A DNA stretch of 64,000 bases from the NCBI GenBank assembly GCA_002343185.1, contig DDRT01000001.1, positions 175,460 to 239,459 on the forward strand. The letters run 5' to 3'. The notes under the pieces are model-generated. The model was given only the letters and a program-made list of their open reading frames with translations. It was not told the origin of the DNA and did not search any database. Position numbers and translations under genes: made by a program. This DNA comes from Deltaproteobacteria bacterium UBA2409. GTDB lineage: Bacteria; Bdellovibrionota_C; UBA2361; DDRT01. Shown in pieces: positions 41,941 to 50,709 of the stretch; within the stretch, counting starts at the first letter, position 1; every line of letters starts with the position of its first letter.

Positions 41941-44496
41941 ATGAAAGGTTCAGAGCTTAGGCGGTCATTTCTAGAATATTTTAAATCAAAAGGGCATGAG
42001 CTCATCGATAGCTCAAGTTTAATCCCAGAAAATGATCCTACAATTTTATTTGCTAATGCAGGGATGAACCAATTTAAAAATCTCTTTCTTGGCGCTGAAA
42101 CTAGATCTTACAAAAGAGCAGCAACCTCTCAGAAATGCTTAAGAATCTCTGGAAAACATAACGATTTGGAAAATGTTGGTGTTACAGCAAGACATCATAC
42201 TTTCTTTGAGATGCTGGGAAACTTTTCTTTCGGAGATTATTTCAAAAAAGATGCTATCGAATATGCATGGGAATATCTGACTGAAGTTTTAAAGTTATCA
42301 AAAGATAGGCTTTGGATTACAGTTTTTGAAAACGATGATGAAGCAGAAAAACTTTGGGAAAAGCATGTCCCAAAAGATAGAATTTTAAGATGTGGAGCAA
42401 AAGATAATTTTTGGGCGATGGGTGATACGGGCCCTTGCGGACCATGCTCTGAGATTCACTACTATCTTGGGTCAGATCTGTCAGCACAAAGCGAACACTC
42501 ATTTAGAAATACAGATGGTTTGTATTTGGAGATTTGGAACCTAGTTTTTATGCAATTTGATGGGGATGTTTCAAACCCTCTTCCTAAACCTTCAATAGAT
42601 ACTGGTATGGGCCTTGAAAGACTAGCATCGGTAGTCCAGAGAGTTGGGTCTAACTATGATACAGATCTTTTGCGTCCTATTATTTCAAAATGTGAAGAGC
42701 TATCTGGGTTTAAATATGATGGTAGATCTTTTGATGGTGCGACGGCTCAAGATATTGCGATGAGAGTTATTGCAGATCACGGACGGGCAGCAAGTTTTTT
42801 AATCGGAGCAGGTGTTCTTCCAGGAGCAGAAGGGCGATCGTATGTTTTAAGAAGAATAATAAGACGTGCTGTAAGGCATGGTAAAAGCTTAGGATTTAAT
42901 GAGCCATTTCTTTCTAAAATGGCAGAGGTCGTTGTTAAAGAATTTGGAAGTTCCTATCCAGAACTTAAAGAACAAGCTGATATTATTGACAGAGCACTAA
43001 AAGCAGAGGAAGAGAAGTTTTTTGAAACACTTGATAGCGGAATCTCGATTCTCAAAAAAGAAGTTGAAAAGCTTGGCAGCTCGAAAATTTTTCCAGGTGA
43101 TGTGGCTTTCATGCTTCATGATACATATGGATTTCCACTTGATCTCACCCAGGATGCGCTTAAAGAGTTTAGAAAGACGGTAGATGAAAACTCTTTTGAG
43201 CAGGCTATGAATGAACAGAAGAAAAGATCTAGAGGGGATAAAAAAACTTTCGAAGCACTCTCTGTATCAGGAGAAAAAACTGAATTTGTTGGTTATACAG
43301 ATCTAAAGATTGAAACGACTCTTACTCATGTAGCACAAGCCTCAGAGAATAAAGTCGCACTTTTGTTTAACAAAACTCCATTTTATGCAGAATCGGGAGG
43401 TCAGGTAGGAGACACAGGAGAAATAATTTTTGAAGGATGTAAAATAAGGGTAACTGATACTCAAAAAACTCGAGAAGGATACTTTATTCATTATGGTGAA
43501 GTTGTAGATGGGAAATTTACTGAAAATCAAAAAAAAGCAACCTTGATAGTAGATTTCAAAAGACGTGCATCAATAGCAAGAAACCATTCAAGCACTCATC
43601 TTTTTCATGCAGCTTTAAGAAAATTTTTGGGCGAACACATTAAGCAGGCCGGATCTAGGGTAGATGAGTATTCTTTAAGATTTGACTACTCTCATTTTGA
43701 ACAAGTTTCAAAGGAAACTCTTTTAGAGATTTTCGATTACGTTAATGCTTCCTTGCTCTCCGATATTGAAGTTGTAACTCAAGTGCTTCCAATTGAAAAA
43801 GCAAAAAAACTTGGTGCAATTGCTCTCTTTGGAGAGAAGTACGGTGACATAGTAAGAGTGGTTCAGATCGGAGATGACTCAATCGAATTTTGCGGTGGAA
43901 CCCATGTTTCTAGAACTGGCGAGATTGGATTTGCGTTAGTTGATACAGAGCTTGGTGTATCTTCAGGTATAAGAAGGATTGAGGCTTTAAGTGGTACTTC
44001 CGCACTAGCTCGCTATAGAGACCTTCAAAATCTTTCGGACTCATTGCAGGAGATCTTCAAATCAAGCAGAGATCAGATCGTCTTGCGAACAAAAAAGCTT
44101 ATCTCTCAGAATGGTCTACTTTTACAGGAAATCTCAGAGCTTAAAGATAAAATAGCCGGTAGCACTACCCTAGAAACTAAAACTTCTCCTCAAGGAAGAA
44201 CTGTTGTAGCAAGTGTTGTAAATACAGATGATATTGAAAGTCTTAAAAAACTTGTAGATTCAACCAGAGTAAAAATAGGTTCTGGTGTAGTGGTTCTTGG
44301 TGGAGTGGTTGAAGGAGTTGGAGCCGTGGTGCTAGGCGCAACAAGTGATCAGAAGGTACATTTGGGGAATCTTGTTAAGGAGGTAACCTCAAATTTAGGA
44401 GGAAAAGGTGGTGGAAGACCCGATTTTGCTCAAGCTGGAGGCATACCAAAAGAAAAGCTAGCGGAAGCTTTAGATACTTTTGTATCGTTAATGTAG
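41941..44496 (+). CDS. alaS: Alanyl-tRNA synthetase
   Basis: An 851-residue AlaRS. The class II core is at the N terminus (NDPTILFANAGMNQFKN, motif 2-type DTGPCGPCSEIHY, GMGLERLASV). The editing domain includes HSSTHLFHAALRK (about residue 545) and FCGGTHVSRTGEI. A DHHA1/C-Ala domain closes the protein (LGGKGGGRPDFAQAGG). All expected domains are present. ATG 41941 (MKGSELRRSF) is preferred over the in-frame TTG at 41935. PhoH follows immediately after the stop. Confidence 0.97.
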   Translation: MKGSELRRSFLEYFKSKGHELIDSSSLIPENDPTILFANAGMNQFKNLFLGAETRSYKRAATSQKCLRISGKHNDLENVGVTARHHTFFEMLGNFSFGDYFKKDAIEYAWEYLTEVLKLSKDRLWITVFENDDEAEKLWEKHVPKDRILRCGAKDNFWAMGDTGPCGPCSEIHYYLGSDLSAQSEHSFRNTDGLYLEIWNLVFMQFDGDVSNPLPKPSIDTGMGLERLASVVQRVGSNYDTDLLRPIISKCEELSGFKYDGRSFDGATAQDIAMRVIADHGRAASFLIGAGVLPGAEGRSYVLRRIIRRAVRHGKSLGFNEPFLSKMAEVVVKEFGSSYPELKEQADIIDRALKAEEEKFFETLDSGISILKKEVEKLGSSKIFPGDVAFMLHDTYGFPLDLTQDALKEFRKTVDENSFEQAMNEQKKRSRGDKKTFEALSVSGEKTEFVGYTDLKIETTLTHVAQASENKVALLFNKTPFYAESGGQVGDTGEIIFEGCKIRVTDTQKTREGYFIHYGEVVDGKFTENQKKATLIVDFKRRASIARNHSSTHLFHAALRKFLGEHIKQAGSRVDEYSLRFDYSHFEQVSKETLLEIFDYVNASLLSDIEVVTQVLPIEKAKKLGAIALFGEKYGDIVRVVQIGDDSIEFCGGTHVSRTGEIGFALVDTELGVSSGIRRIEALSGTSALARYRDLQNLSDSLQEIFKSSRDQIVLRTKKLISQNGLLLQEISELKDKIAGSTTLETKTSPQGRTVVASVVNTDDIESLKKLVDSTRVKIGSGVVVLGGVVEGVGAVVLGATSDQKVHLGNLVKEVTSNLGGKGGGRPDFAQAGGIPKEKLAEALDTFVSLM

Positions 44497-45477
44497 ATGA
44501 AAAACACTCCTAAAGGAAAAGAAAAATCACTTACTGTTAATCTTGGAGATTCTCCAAAGATTGTTGAACTTGCAGGCGCCTCTGACGAAAATCTAAGAAC
44601 GATAGCTAAAATTTTAGAGATTGAGATTGGCCATGATCGCGGCTCATTCGTTCTTAAAGGACAGGATACAGAGGTTGAACTTGCTGCTGATCTTCTCAAA
44701 CAGCTACTAGGAGTCTTAGAGCGAGGAGAGAGAATATTTCCAGGTGATATAGGGCGAGCAATTAAGATGCTCTCAGGAAACAGAAAAGTTAAACTTGAAG
44801 ATCTATTTCGTGATTCAGTACAGGTTTCTGGAAAGAGGCAAAGTATCGCTCCTAAAACTCTTAAGCAGAAAGATTACCTTGAAGCTATCAGAAGTCACAC
44901 ACTAACTTTTGGCATAGGACCAGCCGGAACAGGAAAAACATATCTTGCAATGGCTATGGCAGTGAGTGCCCTTCTTAGAAAAGATGTAAAACGAGTAATA
45001 CTTTGCAGACCAGCAGTTGAAGCAGGGGAAAAATTAGGTTTTCTCCCTGGAGATATGGCTGAAAAGGTAAATCCATACCTAAGGCCTCTCTATGACGCCT
45101 TATACGATATGGTCGATTATGACCGCGCTACAGAGATGATCGAAAAGGGACAGATTGAAGTTGCCCCTTTAGCATTCATGAGAGGTCGAACACTTTCCAA
45201 TGCTTTTATAATATTAGATGAAGCTCAAAACACCACTCCAGAGCAGATGAAGATGCTACTAACTAGAATAGGTTTCGGTTCAACTTGTATCGTAACTGGA
45301 GATCCAACTCAGATAGATCTTCCACGAGGGCAAAGATCGGGTCTAATAGATGGAGTTCAGGTGCTAAGACGTGTGCCTGAAGTTGCAATGATAGAGTTTA
45401 AGGATGAAGATGTCGTGAGACATCCTCTTGTTTCTGCAATTGTTAGAGCTTACGAAAGGTATCAAGTAACACCGTGA
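44497..45477 (+). CDS. PhoH-like ATPase
   Basis: A 326-residue PhoH family P-loop ATPase. Walker A is GIGPAGTGKTYLAMAMA (about residues 147-163), Walker B FIILDEAQNTT (about 240-250), and the following GDPTQIDLPRG loop is typical of this helicase-like family. It starts with ATG at 44497, directly after the alaS stop. It overlaps the HD gene by 4 bp; the order phoH, PgpH-type HD gene, ybeY is a conserved arrangement linked to RNA and ribosome metabolism. Confidence 0.93.
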   Translation: MKNTPKGKEKSLTVNLGDSPKIVELAGASDENLRTIAKILEIEIGHDRGSFVLKGQDTEVELAADLLKQLLGVLERGERIFPGDIGRAIKMLSGNRKVKLEDLFRDSVQVSGKRQSIAPKTLKQKDYLEAIRSHTLTFGIGPAGTGKTYLAMAMAVSALLRKDVKRVILCRPAVEAGEKLGFLPGDMAEKVNPYLRPLYDALYDMVDYDRATEMIEKGQIEVAPLAFMRGRTLSNAFIILDEAQNTTPEQMKMLLTRIGFGSTCIVTGDPTQIDLPRGQRSGLIDGVQVLRRVPEVAMIEFKDEDVVRHPLVSAIVRAYERYQVTP

Positions 45478-46949
45478 AATCTTTATCCTGGTACGCATGT
45501 TTATTTGCAATTATTGCAAGTTTTTCTGCTGAAATATTCCTAATGGGTGCGTTCTCAGAGTCGCATTCATTTGAAATAATCGGTAGGGTTTCTATCGTTT
45601 TTTTATCCTGCTTTGTTGTTTTCTACTTTGCTGGCTCAATCTTAAGGTTCAGGCAGATTGAAAGAAAAGATTTTATAACTCTTTCTCTAATAATTTTTAC
45701 AAGCACAATTTTAATTCAACTTGCACAGATAATAGCAGCAAGCGTTGCAGCCTATCTTGGTGAGCAGGATGCAATGTTTAAAAGTGCAAAAGAAGGGCTT
45801 TATTTGGGAATTCCATTTTGTTTTGGAGCAATGCTTACCCAAAGTATACTTGGATCTAGGGTAGCACTATTAACTGCTATTACACTTTCTTTAATGGTTG
45901 GAGTATATTTCCCCGCCAGCCATTTACTTGTTCCATATGTGCTTGTTACTTCGTTAGTTTCAATTATTAGCCTTCAGCGTTCTAGAACGAGATCTGCTTT
46001 TGTTAAAGCAGGGCTTCATGTTGCTCTATTATCGATTCCATTTGCACTAGGATCAATTGTTCTTGGTCAAGATAGCTCATCGAGTGAGATTTTGCTTCGA
46101 GTGCTCGCAGGGCTTTTAGGTGGTGTAGTAGCAGCGTTTTTAGTTTCAGGAGTTACTCCGATTCTTGAGAGTTTAGGTGGGTACGTGACTGATATGCGTC
46201 TTTTGGAGATGGCAACATTAGATCACCCTCTTTTAAAGGACTTAAGCGTTCAAGCCCCTGGAACATGGAATCATTCGATGGTAATTGGAATGATGGTCGA
46301 GAGTGCCGCAGACTCGATTGGTGCCAATCCTGTTCTTGCAAGAGTTGGAGCATATTTTCACGACATAGGAAAAACAAAAAAACCACTTTATTTTGTAGAG
46401 AATCAGGGATCAGGCGAGAACCCCCACTCCAAACTTAGCCCTTCAATGTCAGCACTTATAATTAAACAGCACGTTAAAGATGGGATAGAGCTTGCAAGAA
46501 AATATAGACTCCCAGATTCCTTAGTAGATATGATCCCTCAACATCATGGAACTGGTGTTATTGAATATTTTTATGAAAAAGCTGTAAAGGAAGCTGAAGA
46601 AGGAACGGAGGTCGATCAGGGAAATTACACCTATCCTGGCCCTAAACCGCAGACAAGGGAAGCCGGGATTTTAATGCTTGCTGATGGAATTGAAGCTGCT
46701 GCAAGAACACTTTCTGATCCGACAACCGACAGACTTCAGGGTCTAGTTCAAAAAATGATCAATAAAACATTCTCAAGTGGGCAGCTTAATGAGTGTGACT
46801 TAACTTTGCGAGATCTTCACTTAATTGCGAAATCATTTACAAGAGTTCTAACTGCAATCTACCATCACAGGATAGCCTATGCCGAGCCAGCCGAAAAAGT
46901 CGAAGAGGAAAACCAAGAAGACCTCAAGCGACTTGGGCAAGAAGAGTAG
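45474..46949 (+). CDS. PgpH-type 7TM-HD phosphodiesterase
   Basis: A 491-residue membrane protein with about seven hydrophobic helices (residues 5-230), then an HD domain (about 245-420) with HSMVIGMMVE, YFHDIGKTKKPLYF and PQHHGTGV. That is the PgpH type, which hydrolyses cyclic di-AMP. The extracytoplasmic domain usual for longer PgpH proteins is missing. GTG 45474 overlaps the phoH stop (GTGA). It is followed by ybeY. Enzymatic activity is inferred from family. Confidence 0.85.
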   Translation: MKSLSWYACLFAIIASFSAEIFLMGAFSESHSFEIIGRVSIVFLSCFVVFYFAGSILRFRQIERKDFITLSLIIFTSTILIQLAQIIAASVAAYLGEQDAMFKSAKEGLYLGIPFCFGAMLTQSILGSRVALLTAITLSLMVGVYFPASHLLVPYVLVTSLVSIISLQRSRTRSAFVKAGLHVALLSIPFALGSIVLGQDSSSSEILLRVLAGLLGGVVAAFLVSGVTPILESLGGYVTDMRLLEMATLDHPLLKDLSVQAPGTWNHSMVIGMMVESAADSIGANPVLARVGAYFHDIGKTKKPLYFVENQGSGENPHSKLSPSMSALIIKQHVKDGIELARKYRLPDSLVDMIPQHHGTGVIEYFYEKAVKEAEEGTEVDQGNYTYPGPKPQTREAGILMLADGIEAAARTLSDPTTDRLQGLVQKMINKTFSSGQLNECDLTLRDLHLIAKSFTRVLTAIYHHRIAYAEPAEKVEEENQEDLKRLGQEE

Positions 46950-47385
46950 AGTTTTAATTTTTCTAAGACGAGGTACCAGGTCGTTTGTAGATAAGGCACA
47001 GTTTTCGAAAAATGCTGAAAATGCTTTTGAGATTCTTAGATCTAATATATTCCCTGAACGCGAAGGCTACGTTGAGGTAACTTTTTGCTTAGATAGGGAG
47101 ATGAAGAATATAAATAAAGAGTTCAGGAATAAGGATAAAGCTACTGATGTCCTATCGTTTCCGAGTGATTTTTTAAACGACAAAAAAGTTCCAACCCTAG
47201 GAGATATATTAATCTCAGTTGAGACCGCAAAGAGGCAATCAAAAGATCTAAAACTAGAATTAATCAAACTATTTAATCATGGGATCTTACATCTATTAGG
47301 ATTTGATCATGAAAATGTTAGCCAAAAAGAGAGGCAAAAAATGAAGCGCTGGGAGCGAAAACTACTAAAGTTATTAAGCTCTTAA
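46879..47385 (+). CDS. ybeY: Endoribonuclease YbeY
   Basis: A 168-residue YbeY/RNase Y-like metalloenzyme. The metal site is in FNHGILHLLGFDHE (H-x3-H-x5-H form; about residues 137-149), preceded by DVLSFPSDF and LGDILISVETA. YbeY is needed for 16S rRNA 3'-end maturation and 70S quality control. ATG 46879 overlaps the PgpH gene by 71 bp and gives an unusually basic leader (KKSKRKTKK); a later TTG near 46936 would also be possible. The operon order phoH, HD, ybeY supports the call. Confidence 0.92.
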   Translation: MPSQPKKSKRKTKKTSSDLGKKSRVLIFLRRGTRSFVDKAQFSKNAENAFEILRSNIFPEREGYVEVTFCLDREMKNINKEFRNKDKATDVLSFPSDFLNDKKVPTLGDILISVETAKRQSKDLKLELIKLFNHGILHLLGFDHENVSQKERQKMKRWERKLLKLLSS

Positions 47386-47415
47386 GCCGTTTCCCTACCT
47401 GAGGGAGAGCGATTA

Positions 47416-48327
47416 GTGCATAAAGATCTTGAAGGATTTAAGACACTTATAATTGAGCCAGATGCTAACGCAAGAAATAGGCTCGTTGTAGTTCTTAAAA
47501 ATATAATTTTCAAAGGGCAGCTTAACTATGCAAGAAGCCCAAGAGATGCAATGGAGAAGCTTGCAGAAGCAGGTAAGCAGGATTGTGTAATTATAACTTC
47601 AACCTTAGAGCTTGATGGTATAAAAGATTTTATTCATAGAGCCCAAAACACCCCACAAGGAAAAAAATCACTTTATCTTGTTTCTCTTGCAAGGGAGGAG
47701 AAAGACTCATCTAGTATAGCAACTATGTTTCTAAGAGGAATTGATGGATTTATCTGCGAGCCATTCTCTGCTGATGAGATTCAGGCACTTCTTCTAACAG
47801 CACGAGAAGCACGCGCAAAGCAGGAATCAATGCAAGATGATACAGTAAGACTAATTGCTACACTTGATTTTCTTTTTGTAGATATGATTGGCCATATTGA
47901 CACCGTAGCTCACAAACTAAATCAGGACATCGAAGATGGTTATGCTGTGAAGAGCATGAAAGAAACTGGAAGAACAATCGCAGAACTTTTTGAGCGAGTT
48001 CCAAAAGAGCAATTTGAGAGGACTTTAATCAAGCGATTTGAAGAGGCTCAGATTCCTAAAAACTATGTCTCTAAAAAGAGAAGTCAAAGAAAACTTAAAG
48101 CTGCTGATCATCCGGGAAGAATTATTAAGGAGCTTTTAAAATCAAGAAAGCTTTCACTAGAGTTTTTGGCTGGCAGAATTTCAATCGATAAAGAAGAGTT
48201 TCAAAAAATTATGAATGAAGAAGCCCCACTAACTAAAGAACTTGCAGCAGACCTATCAAGGATTCTTGGAGAAACTCCAAGTCACTGGTTAAGAATGCAA
48301 GCAGCCTTCGATTTAACAAAAAAGTAG
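47416..48327 (+). CDS. Pseudo-receiver domain fused to a HigA-like HTH
   Basis: A 303-residue protein starting GTG at 47416. Residues 8-130 follow a response-regulator receiver outline (TLIIEPDANARNRLVVVL, then an helix/strand series ending GFICEPF), but the phospho-acceptor Asp is Thr61 in CVIITSTLELDG, and the usual Lys before Pro near the end is Glu. Residues about 130-225 form a helical linker. Residues 230-303 are an XRE helix-turn-helix of HigA/HipB type (HPGRIIKELLKSRKLS, then TKELAADLSRILGET). Not an ordinary two-component regulator. It stands between ybeY and prfB. Confidence 0.72.
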   Translation: MHKDLEGFKTLIIEPDANARNRLVVVLKNIIFKGQLNYARSPRDAMEKLAEAGKQDCVIITSTLELDGIKDFIHRAQNTPQGKKSLYLVSLAREEKDSSSIATMFLRGIDGFICEPFSADEIQALLLTAREARAKQESMQDDTVRLIATLDFLFVDMIGHIDTVAHKLNQDIEDGYAVKSMKETGRTIAELFERVPKEQFERTLIKRFEEAQIPKNYVSKKRSQRKLKAADHPGRIIKELLKSRKLSLEFLAGRISIDKEEFQKIMNEEAPLTKELAADLSRILGETPSHWLRMQAAFDLTKK

Positions 48328-48370
48328 GGCTTTAGTGGCCATCGTCAATGTTCTTTAGTACACTACAGGT

Positions 48371-49487
48371 ATGTTTGATCCAGCATTGATTCGCTCAGAA
48401 TTAGAAGTTTGTAAGGGACATTTTGAAGCCCTGAGGGGGTTTCTTTGACTTGGATCGTAAAAAAGAACGGCTTAAAGAAATAGAAGCTCTATCAGGAGAG
48501 ACTGGATTCTGGGAAAACCAAGATCTAGCTACCAAAATCCAAAAAGAAAGATCTTTCATTGAGTCTGCAATTCAAAAGGAAAAAACTCTTAATGGGTTAA
48601 TTAATGATATTGAAACCGCCTTGGATCTAAACGATCCAAGCTTAGAAGATGAATGCGAAAAGATGCTTCAGGTTCTCAAAGAATCAATAAAGAGCGAAAG
48701 ATTTCTCTTAATGATGAATGGAGAGTTCGACAAGTCTAATGCAATTATAGAAATCAATGGGGGTTCAGGTGGAACCGAAGCTCAAGATTGGGCAGAGATG
48801 CTTTTAAGAATGTACACTAGATGGGGTGAAAAAAAAGGTTTCAAGGTTGAGATGCTTGATTATCAACCTGGCGAAGTAGCTGGAATTAAAGGAGCAAGTC
48901 TATTAGTTACAGGTGATTATGCGTTTGGTTTTTTAAGACCAGAGCAAGGGGTTCATAGACTTGTTAGAATCTCGCCATTTGATTCAAATGCAAGGCGCCA
49001 CACATCGTTTGCCTCTGTCTCCGTTACACCTGAGATTGATGATGAGATCAATATAGAAATTGATGAGAAAGATCTTAGAATTGATACCTACAGGGCGTCA
49101 GGAGCAGGAGGTCAGCACGTCAACAAAACCGACTCAGCAGTTAGACTTACTCATATTCCATCCGGTGTCGTAGTGGCCGTTCAAAATGAGCGTTCACAAC
49201 ATAAAAATAAAGCTACTGCTATGAAGATTCTTAAGGCTAAGCTTTATGAGATTGAGCAACAAAAACAGGCTGAAAAGATGGAGCAGATTAAAGGGCAAAG
49301 AAAAAAGATAGACTTTGGCTCCCAGATTAGAAGCTATGTTCTTCAGCCGTATCAGTTAATTAAGGATCTAAGAACAGACTATGAAACTTCCTCTGTTGAT
49401 GCAGTGCTAGATGGGGATATAGATCAGTTTATAGAGGCTTACTTAGTTAGTGGGATAAAGAGTGGAACCGAGCTTAAAGAGGCTTAA
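48371..49487 (+). CDS. prfB: Peptide chain release factor 2 (programmed +1 frameshift)
   Basis: RF2 of about 371 residues encoded in two frames. Zero-frame codons 1-25 (MFDPALIRSELEVCKGHFEA, then LRGFL) run to an in-frame TGA (48446-48448). Translation continues in the +1 frame as GAC TTG GAT... (48447 on), giving DLDRKKERLKEIEAL. The downstream part has the domain with the GGQ motif (ASGAGGQHVNKTDSAV, about residue 240) and the SPF-type tripeptide (SPFDSN, about 205) that reads stop codons. The site and the codon position match the E. coli prfB autoregulation signal. Confidence 0.96.
48434..48449 (+). promoter_or_regulatory. RF2 programmed frameshift signal
   Basis: AGGGGG (48434-48439) acts as an internal Shine-Dalgarno sequence 3 bases before the slippery CTT TGA C (48443-48449), the in-frame TGA being codon 26. 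When RF2 is scarce, the ribosome shifts +1 on CUU, so RF2 controls its own synthesis. Only one base differs from the E. coli signal AGGGGGTATCTTTGAC. Confidence 0.97.
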
Positions 49488-50448
49488 TAAAGATTTTCCT
49501 TTAGTTGATCTTTCTACGGTATCGAGATCTCCAGGACTGATTAATTACAGAAATAAACCATTAATTGATTTTACTAACCGAGATGTTTTGGGATTGGGAT
49601 TTAATAAGCGAGTCTTAAGAGCGCTACATGAAGGACTAGAGAGAGATTCTTTAATGACAGGGCAAGGAAGAGCTGTTTCATATGCTCAGCTTGAGGCGGA
49701 GAATGCTTTGGCTATTCTTCTTAAAAAAGAAGCATCAATCATCTTCACTTCAAAAACACAAAGCCTTTTCACCCTTTTATCATCCTTATGTAATGAAAAT
49801 GATCTAATTATTAGTAGTGAGCACTCTCCTCTTCCGGTATCGGATATTGCCTTACTACTTGGAACTGAACTTTCGGAAAAGCCTTCTGGCCAAAAATTTA
49901 GCTTTTTTATCTCCGAGATTTTTGATCCTAGAACAGGAGAATTAGTTGAAGTGCCCCTATCTTCTCAAGTAATTCTAGATCTATCTGAGGGGCTTCTTTT
50001 AGAGGAACCTACTCCACCACTATCTATAGTTTTTGGAGATCTAGGAGGAATTGGGTTTCCATCTTTAGGATTTATAGCTGGAAGTTTGAAACTAAAATCT
50101 CATATTTTAGCCTTATCTAAGAGTTTACAAAGAGATGGGATTCTCCCCTCTTTTATATTTGATGGAATTTTAATGGCGATTGAAGAGATAAAACCATTTG
50201 ATGTTGAAAAGATTAAGCTGAAGCTTTTAAGCTTTGAAACAAAATCAAAGGCGTTATTTCATTCTGTCAGGTTAGAGCAAAAACCAAAGAATCTTGAATC
50301 AACGGGATGCTTGTTTGAAGTAACTTCGTATCATACTAAAGGTAAGGAGAATCATTATATAAAGCTTTACCCTTCAATCTTCCATAATGAAGAGCAGTTA
50401 AAGCTTGCGCGCACTGCTCTAGATAAGCTGACTAGGGTTTCACTTTAG
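49462..50448 (+). CDS. AONS/KBL-like fold protein without PLP lysine (pseudoenzyme)
   Basis: A 328-residue protein aligned with the alpha-oxoamine synthase family (8-amino-7-oxononanoate synthase, 2-amino-3-ketobutyrate ligase): LIDFTNRDVLGLGFNKRVLR (residues 35-54), MTGQGRAVSYAQLEAE (about 65), and the region of the catalytic loop. Where the enzymes have FGKGFG-like sequence with the Schiff-base Lys, this has FGDLGGIG (about residue 190), and where they have DDAHG it has DLSEG. The key Lys and His are absent, so it is probably not a PLP enzyme of this type. GTG 49462 overlaps prfB by 26 bp. Confidence 0.65.
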   Translation: MEPSLKRLNKDFPLVDLSTVSRSPGLINYRNKPLIDFTNRDVLGLGFNKRVLRALHEGLERDSLMTGQGRAVSYAQLEAENALAILLKKEASIIFTSKTQSLFTLLSSLCNENDLIISSEHSPLPVSDIALLLGTELSEKPSGQKFSFFISEIFDPRTGELVEVPLSSQVILDLSEGLLLEEPTPPLSIVFGDLGGIGFPSLGFIAGSLKLKSHILALSKSLQRDGILPSFIFDGILMAIEEIKPFDVEKIKLKLLSFETKSKALFHSVRLEQKPKNLESTGCLFEVTSYHTKGKENHYIKLYPSIFHNEEQLKLARTALDKLTRVSL

Positions 50449-50468
50449 GAGTTCGGGGCCTAGGTTAT

Positions 50469-50604
50469 GTCTGGTCAGTCTTTAGACTGACCTTAACTAA
50501 GGACTGGTTTCCTACTTCGCCAACTTGTCCTTCCTAGCTTAAGCGAAGTAGGAGGCTTCGTAGGACAAGAAAACCAGTCCGACAAAGACCCTCGATCTTA
50601 CCCC
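50469..50604. repeat. Dispersed imperfect palindrome, copy B
   Basis: Reverse-complement match to the block at 15617-15752, with about 80 percent identity by eye. It contains the hairpin GGTCAGTC-ttta-GACTGACC and the arms GGACTGGTTTCCTACTTCGC and GGCTTCGTAGGACAAGAAAA around an inner inverted repeat. It lies between the convergent AONS-like and secreted hypothetical genes. The remainder of the gap (50605-50709) shows no gene. Confidence 0.7.
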
Positions 50605-50709
50605 AATATTCTTCTTCGTCCGCTGAGGCAGACTTTCAGATTTTTCTGGTCTATCCACTCTAGCTCATTCGATACTTGATGAACTATTCATGCAAAATTG
50701 AAACCGCAG

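Noticed and set aside
47416..48327. Ordinary two-component response regulator
   Set aside because: The phospho-acceptor Asp is Thr61 and the conserved Lys is replaced, so phosphorylation of this receiver is unlikely.
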